From contig JABITU010000241.1 of assembly GCA_018668195.1 (NCBI GenBank), positions 1 to 8,228 on the forward strand: DNA of 8,228 nt. The letters run 5' to 3'. The notes under the pieces are model-generated. The model was not told the origin of the DNA. It searched no databases and saw nothing but the letters and a program-made list of their open reading frames with translations. Positions 1-7,284 of the stretch are shown here, one piece after another. The number at the start of each line of letters is the position of its first letter. The first letter of the stretch is position 1. The translations under genes and the position numbers were made by a program. The stretch is from Tateyamaria sp. GTDB lineage: Bacteria > Pseudomonadota > Alphaproteobacteria > Rhodobacterales > Rhodobacteraceae.

Positions 1-38
1 GCATCTTGCCGAAATTCGTCCGTCCGTTTCAGTCCCAT
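1..38 (-). CDS. IS3-family transposase OrfA, N-terminal fragment (cut by window edge)
   Basis: Only the first 12 codons are visible, reading MGLKRTDEFRQD and continuing off the window. This resembles the typical opening of OrfA proteins of IS3-family elements in alphaproteobacteria (pattern M-x-L-K-R-T-x-E-F-R). In that family OrfA carries the helix-turn-helix that binds the IS ends, and it is fused to the DDE-domain OrfB by programmed frameshifting. An AAAGGAG ribosome binding site lies 7 nt upstream of the ATG (around 46-52), which supports this start. Recognition rests on a very short stretch, so the IS group cannot be named. Confidence 0.6.
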   Translation of the reverse strand, partial: MGLKRTDEFRQD

Positions 39-71
39 AGTTGATCTCCTTTGTTGCAGTAAATGCTATCA
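1..71 (-). mobile_element. End of an IS3-family insertion sequence
   Basis: This is the 5' terminal part of an insertion sequence that continues off the left edge. It is recognised from the start of an OrfA-type transposase gene on the minus strand, preceded by a strong ribosome binding site and a short leader. The sequence then changes into an autotransporter gene that has no start of its own. IS3-family ends usually begin with 5'-TG, and reading the minus strand a TGAT occurs at 71-68. I therefore place the outer end at about 71, but the exact boundary is inferred. The opposite end and any target duplication are outside the window. Confidence 0.6.
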
Positions 72-749
72 AAGGGGCGGCATCAAACCGCGACAGGTCC
101 ACCCAATGCGATTGCCGGTTTGACCCTGCAGTATGATCGACTGAAACAGCAGGATGGCAATACCACTACAAAGGGCGTCGGCTATCTTGTGGGTCCATAC
201 ATCATCGCCAAATTTCCCGAACAGCCGCTGTACTTTGAGGGGCGTTATCTGTTTGGCAAGACCGATAACTCTGTCAGCATTGATGGCGGACCTCCACAGA
301 ACTTTAAAACTGACCTTTCGCTGTTAAGTTTCAAGATTGCGGGTAAGTTGCACTATGGCGATTTCACCCTCACTCCTAGCCTTACAGCCACGCACCTAGA
401 AGACAAGCAAGACGCATTTATCGACAATTATGGCCGCTCTGTTGCCGAGCAAGGCATCTCGATGACTGACGTGGCGCTTGGGCTCGATTTTGCAAAGACT
501 CTTGATGTCAGTAATGGCAGGCTGCTTTTGACGGGTGGCATTGCAGGCGTTTGGTCTGACACGGATGGGTCCGGCTTTGCTAGTACAATCACGCCAAAAT
601 TTGACGGGCAACGCGCACGGATTCGACTTGGTGCGACCTACTCACTCGACGGTGGCATGGCGCTGAGTGTCGGTGTCAACTACGATGGCATCGGAGTAGA
701 TAATTACGAAAGCTTTAGCATAAGTTTCGGTCTTAACGCGGAATTTTAA
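63..749 (+). pseudogene. 5'-truncated autotransporter beta-domain protein
   Basis: The 228-codon frame encodes a beta-barrel translocator-like protein. It has alternating polar and hydrophobic strands, many Gly and aromatic residues, and a C-terminus (SISFGLNAEF) ending in Phe, as outer-membrane proteins recognised by the Bam machinery do. The phrases LYFEGRYLFGKTDN and IRLGATYSLDGGMALSVG fit the autotransporter beta-domain family (type V secretion), whose barrel is about 250-300 residues. No signal peptide or passenger domain is present. An in-frame TAA (60-62) directly precedes the ATG, and the first few codons lie in IS-derived sequence. The gene has therefore probably lost its 5' part to the IS insertion, and the product could not be exported. 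An intact short protein is possible but unlikely. The plus-strand orientation, opposite to the suf operon, marks it as a separate unit. Confidence 0.7.
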
Positions 750-1062
750 ACGCAATCAAAAATCATATTAAGCGCAGAGCGAGAGCTACGCTCGCCCTGT
801 TGCATTTTGCCCTCTGAAGCGTCCCGTCTTTAACCTGCGACGTATCCGGCAGCTTTAAAGTAGTTTCGCGATCGCCCAAGGCGTCAACGGCAGGTCAGGG
901 TCGCCCCAAGCCTTTAGGTTGCCCTGAAGACGCAGACTTTGCAAAGTTCACAAACTGCGAATTTCTGCCGTAGGTACAGGTGCATACGAGCAGCCAACCA
1001 AGCATTTATTCTATGTGGGGTAAGTCAAAAATATGATTGTTTTCAATAATATCAATAGTTAG
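750..1062. other. Gene-free stretch between autotransporter remnant and tRNA-Arg
   Basis: About 313 nt hold no convincing gene on either strand. The left part carries a small GC hairpin, listed separately. The right 40 nt are AT-rich. There a weak inverted repeat, ATTG (1036-1039) and CAAT (1044-1047) around four T, lies just beyond the tRNA 3' end and could help end its transcript, but the stem is too weak to call. I looked for a second copy of the tRNA 3' end, as left by integrated islands, and found none in the window. Confidence 0.5.
779..795 (+). terminator. Possible weak terminator after the autotransporter remnant
   Basis: GCGAG (779-783) pairs with CTCGC (791-795) around a 7-nt loop, 30 nt after the stop codon. 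A second register, GAGCG (777-781) with CGCTC (789-793), is equally good. Only a scattered T-rich stretch follows (CCTGTTGCATTTT), not a clean T-run, so termination is a guess from position and stem alone. Confidence 0.25.
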
Positions 1063-1139
<77 letters not shown>

Positions 1140-1149
1140 ATTACGTGGC

Positions 1150-1178
1150 GGTATATCCGGGCGTTGCAGCGCCCGCAA
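1150..1178 (-). promoter_or_regulatory. Candidate promoter of tRNA-Arg
   Basis: On the minus strand TTGCGG (1178-1173) and TATACC (1155-1150) are separated by 17 nt. The -10 box lies 10 nt before the mature tRNA 5' end, so transcription would begin only a few bases upstream of it. Both boxes are imperfect matches to the sigma-70 consensus, and the spacer overlaps a GC hairpin, so this is tentative. Confidence 0.25.
1158..1175 (-). terminator. GC hairpin after sufS, possible operon end
   Basis: CGGGCG (1158-1163) and CGCCCG (1170-1175) form a perfect 6-bp stem with a 6-nt loop, about 62 nt past the sufS stop codon. On the minus strand no T-run follows, so a classical intrinsic terminator is not supported. 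The stem could instead protect the 3' end of the suf transcript or be incidental to the tRNA promoter. Confidence 0.25.
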
Positions 1179-1237
1179 TTGCAAATCGTATGACCAAGTC
1201 CATAGCCGGTATACGCCAACCACTGTGGTCGTTATCG

Positions 1238-2458
1238 TCACCCAAAAAGATCACGCGCGAGTTCTAAAGCGTCGACAAGCGCATCAACCTCACCTTTGGT
1301 GTTGTACATTCCGAATGACGCGCGGCACGTGGCGTGTATGCCCAAATGTTCCATCAACGGGCCGGTACAGTGCTGTCCTGCACGAACCGCGACACCTTTT
1401 TTGTCCAGAATGGTCGAGATGTCATGTGCGTGACCTGCTCCGTCCAGTGTGAACGAAAAGATCGCTCCTTTATCTGGGGTTGTGCCCTGCACCTGTATCC
1501 AATTTAAACCACCCAACCTTTCGACCGCGTAATCGCGCAAACTGTTTTCATGGGCAGAAATGGCCTGCATGCCGTGACCCATCATGTAATCAATCGCAAC
1601 GCCCAAGCCGATCATCTGAACAATGCCAGGCGTTCCTGCCTCAAACTTCATTGGCGCGTCATTGTAGACTACACCGCCTTTGGACACTTCCTTGATCATG
1701 TCACCACCACCGATGAAGGGCCGCATTTCAGCCATCCGATCCGATTTGACATAGATTGCGCCAGACCCTGACGGGCCATATAGCTTGTGCCCTGTTATCG
1801 CATAAAAATCAGCGTCAATATCCTGCACGTCGACTGGCATGTGGACAGCGGCCTGACTACCGTCAACTAACACAGGCACACCTTTGGCGTGGGCGCCGGC
1901 GCAGATCGCTTTTACGTCGACCTTGGAACCCAGAACATTTGACATATGGGTGACAGCAATCAGCTTAGTGCGCGGCGAAATTGCATCCAAAACTGCCTGT
2001 GGGTCCAACGCTCCAGTGCTGTCAACATCCACCCATTTCAGAACAACGCCCTGCCGTTCGCGTAGAAAGTGCCAGGGCACAATGTTTGCATGGTGCTCCA
2101 TCACCGACAGAATAATCTCGTCTCCTGCCTGCATGCGTGGCATCGCCCAGCCATAGGCTACCATATTGATGCCTTCGGTGGTGCCTGAGTTAAATATAAT
2201 TTCGTCTTCACTGCCAGCGTTCAGAAAACCTGTGATCTTTCCCCGCACTGCCTCGTATTGATCTGTGGCCAGGTTGCTTAGAAAGTGTAGGCCGCGGTGG
2301 ACGTTCGAATATTCATGGCTGTACGCGCGGTTAACCGCATCAAGTACAATTTGCGGCTTTTGCGCAGAAGCCCCATTGTCGAGATAGACCAATGGTTTGC
2401 CGTTGACCTCGCGTGATAGGATCGGAAAATCGGCGCGGATGGCTTCAATATCATACAT
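1238..2458 (-). CDS. sufS: SufS-type cysteine desulfurase (group II)
   Basis: This PLP enzyme (class V aminotransferase fold) takes sulfur from L-cysteine, giving alanine and an enzyme persulfide for cluster assembly on SufBCD. The product is 406 aa, the same length as E. coli SufS. Landmarks match: EHHANIVPW with His122 stacking on PLP, Asp199 and Gln202 in VDGSQA, Schiff-base Lys225 in ITGHKLYGPSG, catalytic Cys364 in RAGQHCTGP, and Arg379 in CRASFGMYNT. The RxGxHC context is the group II (SufS) form, unlike the second desulfurase at the other end of the operon. The ATG lies 7 nt after GGAGGA (2466-2471) and overlaps the end of the preceding membrane protein gene by 8 nt, so translation is probably coupled. 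It is the last protein gene of the operon. No sufE or sufU partner is seen in the window. Confidence 0.96.
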   Translation of the reverse strand: MYDIEAIRADFPILSREVNGKPLVYLDNGASAQKPQIVLDAVNRAYSHEYSNVHRGLHFLSNLATDQYEAVRGKITGFLNAGSEDEIIFNSGTTEGINMVAYGWAMPRMQAGDEIILSVMEHHANIVPWHFLRERQGVVLKWVDVDSTGALDPQAVLDAISPRTKLIAVTHMSNVLGSKVDVKAICAGAHAKGVPVLVDGSQAAVHMPVDVQDIDADFYAITGHKLYGPSGSGAIYVKSDRMAEMRPFIGGGDMIKEVSKGGVVYNDAPMKFEAGTPGIVQMIGLGVAIDYMMGHGMQAISAHENSLRDYAVERLGGLNWIQVQGTTPDKGAIFSFTLDGAGHAHDISTILDKKGVAVRAGQHCTGPLMEHLGIHATCRASFGMYNTKGEVDALVDALELARDLFG

Positions 2459-3056
2459 TTGTCAGTCCTCCGGCGGTTAACCCTCCCAAGGTCAACAGCA
2501 ACATCAATCCTAATAGTAAACCCGCCATGACCGCGACCAGAACTCCTAAAGCCCTCAGCAGGGAATTCAGACGCAAAGCCGCGCTGATAAAATGCAGCAA
2601 CAGCCAGAATGCAGTCACCACCACCAAGAGTGCCACCAGACCAGCCAGCGTCGGACTAACAAGGGTCAGCAAAAGCACTATGATCTGTGCGGCGGCCCGC
2701 AATGCCTGAAGCCAGGTCAACAGAGCAAGCATATCTGTAAGCGTACCCTCGCCCCCCATGGCCCGACCGGCCCAGAACAGCGTGTGGACAGACACAAGCA
2801 GGCCACCTGCAATCAGCAAAAACAGTGCCAAAGGGCGTTGCAGCAGAGCCAGCATCGGGACGGCCTGTATTGATGCAGGATCATTAGGAAGCGGCGACAT
2901 CACATTCGAGACGCCCGCCAAAAAAGCATTGACCGCCGACACTGCGATAAGCGCCATGTACAGTTCGGTCCGGCCGATGTTCCAACCCATCACACGCCCG
3001 GCCGTAGCCTGCGGGTCGCGCAGTGTGTCGACCGCCAGTTCAATCCAGAACTTCAT
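2451..3056 (-). CDS. YIP1-like integral membrane protein in suf operon (201 aa)
   Basis: This is a very hydrophobic 201-residue protein of unknown function. After a short amphipathic start (MKFWIELAVDTLRDPQATA) it shows about five membrane segments, near residues 32-52, 74-96, 107-132, 136-160 and 167-192. Length and topology suggest the YIP1 family of multi-pass proteins, which I infer rather than prove. I chose the ATG at 3056 over longer in-frame starts because AGGAG lies 8 nt upstream (3065-3069) and the ATG overlaps the preceding stop as ATGA. A longer reading would run far into the upstream gene. Its 3' end overlaps sufS by 8 nt. Being locked between sufD and sufS suggests a link with cluster assembly or its membrane side, but no metal-binding or catalytic motif is visible. 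Confidence 0.8.
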   Translation of the reverse strand: MKFWIELAVDTLRDPQATAGRVMGWNIGRTELYMALIAVSAVNAFLAGVSNVMSPLPNDPASIQAVPMLALLQRPLALFLLIAGGLLVSVHTLFWAGRAMGGEGTLTDMLALLTWLQALRAAAQIIVLLLTLVSPTLAGLVALLVVVTAFWLLLHFISAALRLNSLLRALGVLVAVMAGLLLGLMLLLTLGGLTAGGLTNV

Positions 3057-3535
3057 ATGCCGCGCTCCTGTGCGATGCTGCCCGCGATCCAGAACCAACA
3101 GAAAAGTGTGATCCAGACTAGGCCGACAATCTGCAACTCTAAACCCGGACCGATCAGGCCCGCGGTCAAACCATGCAGTAAAAGCAGGGGGCTTGATGCA
3201 AACAGCGCCCAAAATAACGCAAGTCGCGCGCCATAAGCTGTTCCACTACCACGAAAAATGCGCCCAACACCGCGTGCAAGAAAGGCGATCAAGTACAGCA
3301 TAAGCGGCGCTATAAATACCCAAGCCATCAGCGTCCCACCCATAAGGATATCAAGATCCTGACCGGTCAGATGCGCCTCGCGCGACAAACGCGGCAGCTG
3401 CGCGATAAATACCAATAAACAGGCACCCATCAAGTAGGCGAGCGCCCGATCCTCGCGCGGGCCGAGCACCAACATGCTCCGCACCACGCTGCCCGGTCCT
3501 CGATAGGTCGCGGCAATGTTGCGAATGATCGCCAT
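3053..3535 (-). CDS. Small multi-pass membrane protein after sufD (160 aa, YIP1-like)
   Basis: A 160-residue integral membrane protein with an N-terminal stretch rich in basic residues (about 1-30) and four likely helices near residues 31-48, 66-87, 103-128 and 133-153. The function is unknown. It resembles the next gene in general plan and may belong to the same YIP1-type group. The start at 3535 is chosen because it lies 1 nt after the sufD stop and has AGGAG (3541-3545) 5 nt upstream, inside the last sufD codons. The longer frame beginning at 3577 would overlap sufD by about 40 nt. Its stop overlaps the next start as ATGA. No Cys cluster or other Fe-S ligand pattern is seen, with only Cys39 and Cys146 present. 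The two proteins may form a pair, which is inference from adjacency and coupling. Confidence 0.8.
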   Translation of the reverse strand: MAIIRNIAATYRGPGSVVRSMLVLGPREDRALAYLMGACLLVFIAQLPRLSREAHLTGQDLDILMGGTLMAWVFIAPLMLYLIAFLARGVGRIFRGSGTAYGARLALFWALFASSPLLLLHGLTAGLIGPGLELQIVGLVWITLFCWFWIAGSIAQERGI

Positions 3536-3536
3536 G

Positions 3537-4817
3537 TCAGCTCCTGTGCCGCTCCAACCAGCCTTCCAGCTGGTCAACTAACGCCGCACGCAGATTCTCA
3601 TCCTCGATTTCTTCGACTGCTTCGGCAAGAAAGGCGAGAGTCAAAAGATTAGTTGCAGTTGGTGCTGGAACGCCGCGCGAACGCAGGTAGAATAGCGCTT
3701 CTTCGTCAATTGCACCCGATGTGCTCCCATGGGAACACACAACGTCATCGGCATAGATTTCAAGCTCTGGTTTGGCTAGGAACTGGCTGTCGTCGTCCAG
3801 AAGCAGCGATTGGCTGATTTGGTAGCCATCTGTCTTTTGCGCACCGGCCTTGACCAAAATTTTGCCCTGAAATACGCCAATAGCGCCATTGCGTAGCACC
3901 TTTTTGAACACCTGGCGGCTTTCGCAACGCAGCGCATCATGGGTTACAAATACTGTATCATCATGGTGAAAATCACCGTCGCCAACACAGGCACCCGCCA
4001 CGTGTGCAATAGCATCATCACCGGTCAGTTCGATCACACATTCATTGCGCGTCAGTCGCCCGTTGGCCGTGAGTGTGAAGGACTTAAAGACGCTTTCCTG
4101 CCCCAGCCGCGCAAAGATATGCGTAGCCGCGCAACGCTCGTGATCACGGCCTTGCGCACGCACATGGTGAAACGCGGCACCATCTGCCACGTCTATTTCC
4201 ATTACTTTATTCAGTCTCGCAGCAGCAGGGCCGGCCTCAAGAACTGTGAGCTTGGCGCCTGGATCCAGCTTGATCACATGATGTAAAATGGCTTCGGATG
4301 CTTTGTTTAGATGGTTATAGACCAGACTGATCGGCTTAGGCGCCTGTCCAACAACCTGAATCAGGACCCCATCCGTGGCAAAGGCGGTGTTGAGTGTTGC
4401 CAATGGCCGCGCAACAGGCGCTTGCCCATTTGCCTCAAGCTGACCGTACAAGCCCGCCGCCCAATGGATATCGCTACTGCTGTCCGCCAAACGGCTGATC
4501 TGAACATGCGCCATCGCCAGATCATCAGAGGCTTCCGCATCAAAAACACCATCATTAAAGACAATGCGAAGGGCGTCCATCTCAGAAAAAACGGGCGCCT
4601 CTTTGGTGCCCAACACCGCAGCCGTCGGAACATCCACACTGGTCAGCGCATCAGGCCGTGTGAATTTCCAATATTCGTCACGCCGTTCAGGCAAGCCCAT
4701 TACACGCAGCCGCGTCAACGCCTCGGTGCGCGCTGCGTCAGACCATCCCCCTTTGGGCAGGTCAAGCGCGGCGATCCGCGCCTCGGTTGTGTTTTGTTTT
4801 TCTGCCGGGGCTGCCAT
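3537..4817 (-). CDS. sufD: Fe-S cluster assembly protein SufD
   Basis: SufD is the scaffold partner of SufB in the SufB-SufC2-SufD complex in the cytoplasm, needed for iron entry and cluster formation. The product has 426 aa, against about 423 in E. coli. A variable N-terminal helical region (about 1-135) contains a DEYWKFT motif (48-54). The central right-handed beta-helix follows, then the C-terminal block with VVCSHGSTSGAIDEEALFYLRSRG spread over 359-382. His363 in CSHGS corresponds to the SufD histidine proposed to act with the SufB cysteine at the cluster site. The closing helices (FLAEAVEEI) are where SufC docks. The ATG overlaps the sufC stop by one base (TAATG), with GAGGTG 5 nt upstream (4823-4828), implying coupled translation and matched amounts of SufC and SufD. 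Confidence 0.96.
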   Translation of the reverse strand: MAAPAEKQNTTEARIAALDLPKGGWSDAARTEALTRLRVMGLPERRDEYWKFTRPDALTSVDVPTAAVLGTKEAPVFSEMDALRIVFNDGVFDAEASDDLAMAHVQISRLADSSSDIHWAAGLYGQLEANGQAPVARPLATLNTAFATDGVLIQVVGQAPKPISLVYNHLNKASEAILHHVIKLDPGAKLTVLEAGPAAARLNKVMEIDVADGAAFHHVRAQGRDHERCAATHIFARLGQESVFKSFTLTANGRLTRNECVIELTGDDAIAHVAGACVGDGDFHHDDTVFVTHDALRCESRQVFKKVLRNGAIGVFQGKILVKAGAQKTDGYQISQSLLLDDDSQFLAKPELEIYADDVVCSHGSTSGAIDEEALFYLRSRGVPAPTATNLLTLAFLAEAVEEIEDENLRAALVDQLEGWLERHRS

Positions 4818-5572
4818 TAGGCCACCTCGGAAAGAATGTCGGCATAACCGTTGTTTTCGACTTCGAGTGCCAGTTCGGGCCCGCCGGTTTTTACGATGCG
4901 CCCATCAGCCATGATGTGCACTACGTCGGGTTTAATGTGGTCCAGCAGTCGCTGGTAGTGTGTAATCACAAGAAAGCCCCGGCCCGCATCGCGCAGCGCA
5001 TTTACACCCTCCGAGACCAACTTCATCGCGTCCACATCCAGGCCGGAATCAGTTTCGTCCAAGATGCACATCTTGGGCTGCAGCATGGCCATCTGCAGGA
5101 TTTCGTTGCGCTTTTTCTCGCCGCCAGAAAAGCCCACGTTGACAGGGCGCTTGAGCATGTCTGCATCGATCTTCAAGTCTTTGGCACGCGCGCGCACCTC
5201 TTTCAGGAAATCGGCGGCGCTCATTTCTTCTTCGCCGCGCGCCTTGCGTTGCGCATTCACGGATGTGCGCAGAAACGTCATGTTGCCCACGCCAGGGATC
5301 TCAACCGGGTATTGAAAAGCTAGGAAAAGGCCCGCCGCGGCGCGCTCTTCGGGTTCCATTTCCAGCAGATCATCTTCGCCCAGATGCGCCGAGCCGCCCG
5401 TAACCTCGTAACCATCACGACCCGACAAAACGTATGAGAGCGTCGACTTGCCTGATCCGTTTGGCCCCATAATCGCGTGCACCTTGCCCGCTTTGACCTC
5501 AAGGTTCACACCTTTCAGAATTTGCTTGTCTTCTTCTTCGAGTTTGACGTGCAAGTCTTTGATATTCAGCAT
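4817..5572 (-). CDS. sufC: Fe-S cluster assembly ATPase SufC
   Basis: SufC is the ABC-type ATPase of the SufBCD scaffold. ATP-driven dimerisation reshapes SufB and SufD during cluster building. It has no membrane partner despite the ABC fold. The 251-aa product has Walker A GPNGSGKST (36-44), Q-loop Gln87 in AFQYP, signature FSGGEKKR (148-155), Walker B with the SufC hallmark LDETDSGLD (171-179), and switch His205 in ITHYQRLL. Length is normal (E. coli about 248). The start follows AGGG by 6 nt. A spacer of 176 nt separates it from sufB, the only loose junction in the operon, while its stop overlaps sufD. Confidence 0.97.
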   Translation of the reverse strand: MLNIKDLHVKLEEEDKQILKGVNLEVKAGKVHAIMGPNGSGKSTLSYVLSGRDGYEVTGGSAHLGEDDLLEMEPEERAAAGLFLAFQYPVEIPGVGNMTFLRTSVNAQRKARGEEEMSAADFLKEVRARAKDLKIDADMLKRPVNVGFSGGEKKRNEILQMAMLQPKMCILDETDSGLDVDAMKLVSEGVNALRDAGRGFLVITHYQRLLDHIKPDVVHIMADGRIVKTGGPELALEVENNGYADILSEVA

Positions 5573-5593
5573 TTGTAACCCTGCCCTCTTCGC

Positions 5594-5606
5594 CGCTGAT
5601 GCAGCG
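5594..5606. other. Short hairpin in the sufB-sufC spacer
   Basis: CGCTG (5594-5598) and CAGCG (5602-5606) form a 5-bp stem with a 3-nt loop, 22 nt before the sufC start. On the plus strand the stem is followed by CCTTTTTTCT, which looks like an intrinsic terminator for antisense transcription. On the minus strand, the sense of the operon, no T-run follows, so it should not end the suf mRNA. Confidence 0.35.
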
Positions 5607-5641
5607 CCTTTTTTCTAAATCTTCGGCTGTGCGTACAGCAC

Positions 5642-5679
5642 CGCCAGCTATTTTTATCGCCTGCGTAGTTTTGCTGGCG
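5642..5679 (-). repeat. 7-bp inverted repeat in the sufB-sufC spacer
   Basis: CGCCAGC (5642-5648) and GCTGGCG (5673-5679) are perfect inverted copies 24 nt apart. In the suf mRNA they could form a stem-loop just before sufC, spanning the stop codon of the small ORF. It could stabilise or process the sufB 3' end or tune sufC output. No test of this is possible from the sequence alone. Confidence 0.4.
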
Positions 5680-5752
5680 TTGATATCCGAACATGGCAAC
5701 AAAGGTTAGCTGTTAACACCATAAGCGTTGCCAAGAAAAATTTCCGCTTCAT
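5654..5752 (-). CDS. Candidate 32-aa hydrophobic small ORF between sufB and sufC
   Basis: The start codon overlaps the sufB stop as ATGA, the same coupling used elsewhere in this operon. A purine-rich GAGGGA lies upstream inside the last sufB codons. The product begins [19 protein letters not shown]: a basic start, a hydrophobic core and two adjacent cysteines (18 and 19), then a basic tail. It resembles a signal or lipoprotein leader but lacks a clean lipobox. The function is unknown. In the -1 frame the spacer stays open from about 5702 into sufC (beginning [13 protein letters not shown] and continuing IAGGAVRTAEDLEKRR). This could therefore be the remnant of a longer small lipoprotein gene broken by a frameshift. 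It may also be a non-coding spacer. Confidence 0.35.
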   Translation of the reverse strand: MKRKFFLATLMVLTANLCCHVRISTPAKLRRR

Positions 5753-7284
5753 CCGACCGATCCCTCGAGCGAAATCGCAACGAGTTGCTGCGCTTCCATC
5801 GCGAACTCCATCGGCAAGGCCTGCAAAACATCCTTGCAAAACCCGTTCACAACCAGCGCCACCGCCTCTTCTTCGTCCATGCCTCGGCTACGGCAATAGA
5901 ACATCTGATCATCATCAACCTTGGATGTCGTTGCCTCGTGTTCGACCCGACTGCTGTTATTCTTGACCTCGATATAGGGTACCGTGTGTGCCCCACATTT
6001 GTCGCCGATCAAGAGCGAATCGCACTGCGTGTAGTTGCGCGAAGATTTTGCCTTGGGGTGCATGGAAACCAGCCCACGATAGGTGTTTTGGGCCTTACCT
6101 GCACTGATACCCTTGGATACGATACGCGACTTGGTGTTCTTGCCAAGATGAATCATCTTGGTGCCGGTATCGGCCTGCTGCATGTTGTTGGCGATGGCTA
6201 TGGAATAGAATTCGCCCTGACTATCGTCACCGCGAAGAATGCAGGACGGGTATTTCCAAGTCACAGCCGACCCGGTTTCCACCTGTGTCCACATCACTTT
6301 GGCCCGGTCGCCGCGGCAATCGGCTCGTTTTGTCACAAAGTTATAGATTCCACCCTTCCCGTTTTCATCGCCAGGATACCAGTTCTGGACGGTGGAATAT
6401 TTCACCTCGGCGTCTTCTTCTATGATGATTTCAACCACAGCAGCGTGCAGCTGTGCGATGTCGCGCTGGGGCGCGGTGCACCCCTCTAAGTAGCTGACAT
6501 AACTGCCTTTGTCTGCAATAATTAACGTGCGCTCAAACTGGCCAGTATTTTCCGCATTTATCCGGAAATAGGTTGAAAGTTCCATTGGGCAGCGCACACC
6601 GGGCGGCACATAGACAAATGAACCATCCGAGAATACCGCCGAATTGAGCGTGGCGTAATAGTTGTCAGAGACTGGCACGACCGATCCAAGGTATTTCTTA
6701 ACCAACTCCGGATGATCCTTGATGGCCTCGGAAATTGAACAAAAAATCACACCTGCTTTGGCCAATTCATCCTTGAACGTTGTGCCGACAGACACAGAGT
6801 CAAAAACCGCGTCAACGGCCACTTTGCGCGGCGCATTTGTCTCTTCTTCAGCACCCTCAACACCCGCTAGAAGCATTTGTTCTTTCAGGGGAATCCCGAG
6901 CTTTGCGTATGTTTCCAATAGCTTCGGATCGACCTCGTCCAGCGACTTTGGTTTCACCTCCATGCTTTTGGGGCGCGCATAGTAATATTGGTCTTGAAAA
7001 TCAATCTCTGGATAATCGACCATTGCCCATTTGGGCTCTTTCTTCTGCAACCAGCGCTCGTAGGCGGCCAGGCGCCATTCAAGCATCCACTCGGGTTCTT
7101 CGTTTTTGTCTGATATCAGTTTTACGATATCAGTGTTCAGCCCTTTTGGGGCGTATTCCATCTCAATTTCGGTTTCCCAACCGTATTTGTATGCACCACC
7201 AACTTCACGAACAGCATCGACCGTTTCTTGATCGACCCCTTCTTTGACCATCACATCGTCTACGACATTATCCATATCAGACAT
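5749..7284 (-). CDS. sufB: Fe-S cluster assembly scaffold SufB
   Basis: SufB receives persulfide sulfur and hosts the nascent cluster within SufB-SufC2-SufD. The product is 511 aa, slightly longer than E. coli (495), mainly through an acidic insert around 140-150. The N-terminal part has the conserved [19 protein letters not shown] (32-50) and EPEWMLEWR (63-71). A beta-helix core follows, including [21 protein letters not shown] (from 223). The C-terminal block has [19 protein letters not shown], with Cys421 matching the essential E. coli Cys405, and VEHEATTSK with Glu450 matching Glu434. The end ISLEGSVG is typical. The gap from iscS is 20 nt. The start is uncertain: the ribosome binding site abuts the first ATG, so the ATG at 7275 (residue 4) may be used. 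Confidence 0.97.
   Translation of the reverse strand: MSDMDNVVDDVMVKEGVDQETVDAVREVGGAYKYGWETEIEMEYAPKGLNTDIVKLISDKNEEPEWMLEWRLAAYERWLQKKEPKWAMVDYPEIDFQDQYYYARPKSMEVKPKSLDEVDPKLLETYAKLGIPLKEQMLLAGVEGAEEETNAPRKVAVDAVFDSVSVGTTFKDELAKAGVIFCSISEAIKDHPELVKKYLGSVVPVSDNYYATLNSAVFSDGSFVYVPPGVRCPMELSTYFRINAENTGQFERTLIIADKGSYVSYLEGCTAPQRDIAQLHAAVVEIIIEEDAEVKYSTVQNWYPGDENGKGGIYNFVTKRADCRGDRAKVMWTQVETGSAVTWKYPSCILRGDDSQGEFYSIAIANNMQQADTGTKMIHLGKNTKSRIVSKGISAGKAQNTYRGLVSMHPKAKSSRNYTQCDSLLIGDKCGAHTVPYIEVKNNSSRVEHEATTSKVDDDQMFYCRSRGMDEEEAVALVVNGFCKDVLQALPMEFAMEAQQLVAISLEGSVG

Noticed and set aside
396..611. 71-codon minus-strand frame inside the autotransporter remnant
   Set aside because: It lies opposite a convincing beta-barrel frame and has no motif or ribosome binding site.
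3057..3212. Longer N-terminus for the 201-aa membrane protein
   Set aside because: It would overlap the upstream membrane protein gene by over 150 nt. The ATG at 3056 has a good AGGAG and an ATGA overlap with the upstream stop.
4311..4820. Plus-strand open frame of 169 codons antisense to sufD
   Set aside because: It is rich in Arg, Pro and Gln as expected of a shadow of a GC-rich gene, and has no recognisable domain or ribosome binding site.
4787..5323. Plus-strand open frame of 178 codons antisense to sufC
   Set aside because: It is opposite the conserved ATPase core of SufC, with His/Ala-rich shadow composition and no motif.
5499..5702. 67-codon minus-strand frame from the spacer into sufC
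   Set aside because: It begins at TTG without a ribosome binding site, overlaps sufC by 74 nt and ends in an Arg-rich shadow. It is kept only as a possible second half of a frameshifted gene.
5728..6489. Long plus-strand open frame (253 codons) antisense to sufB
   Set aside because: It lies wholly opposite the conserved C-terminal half of sufB and the sufB end. Its sequence shows no family motif, and the opposite frame is fully explained by SufB.
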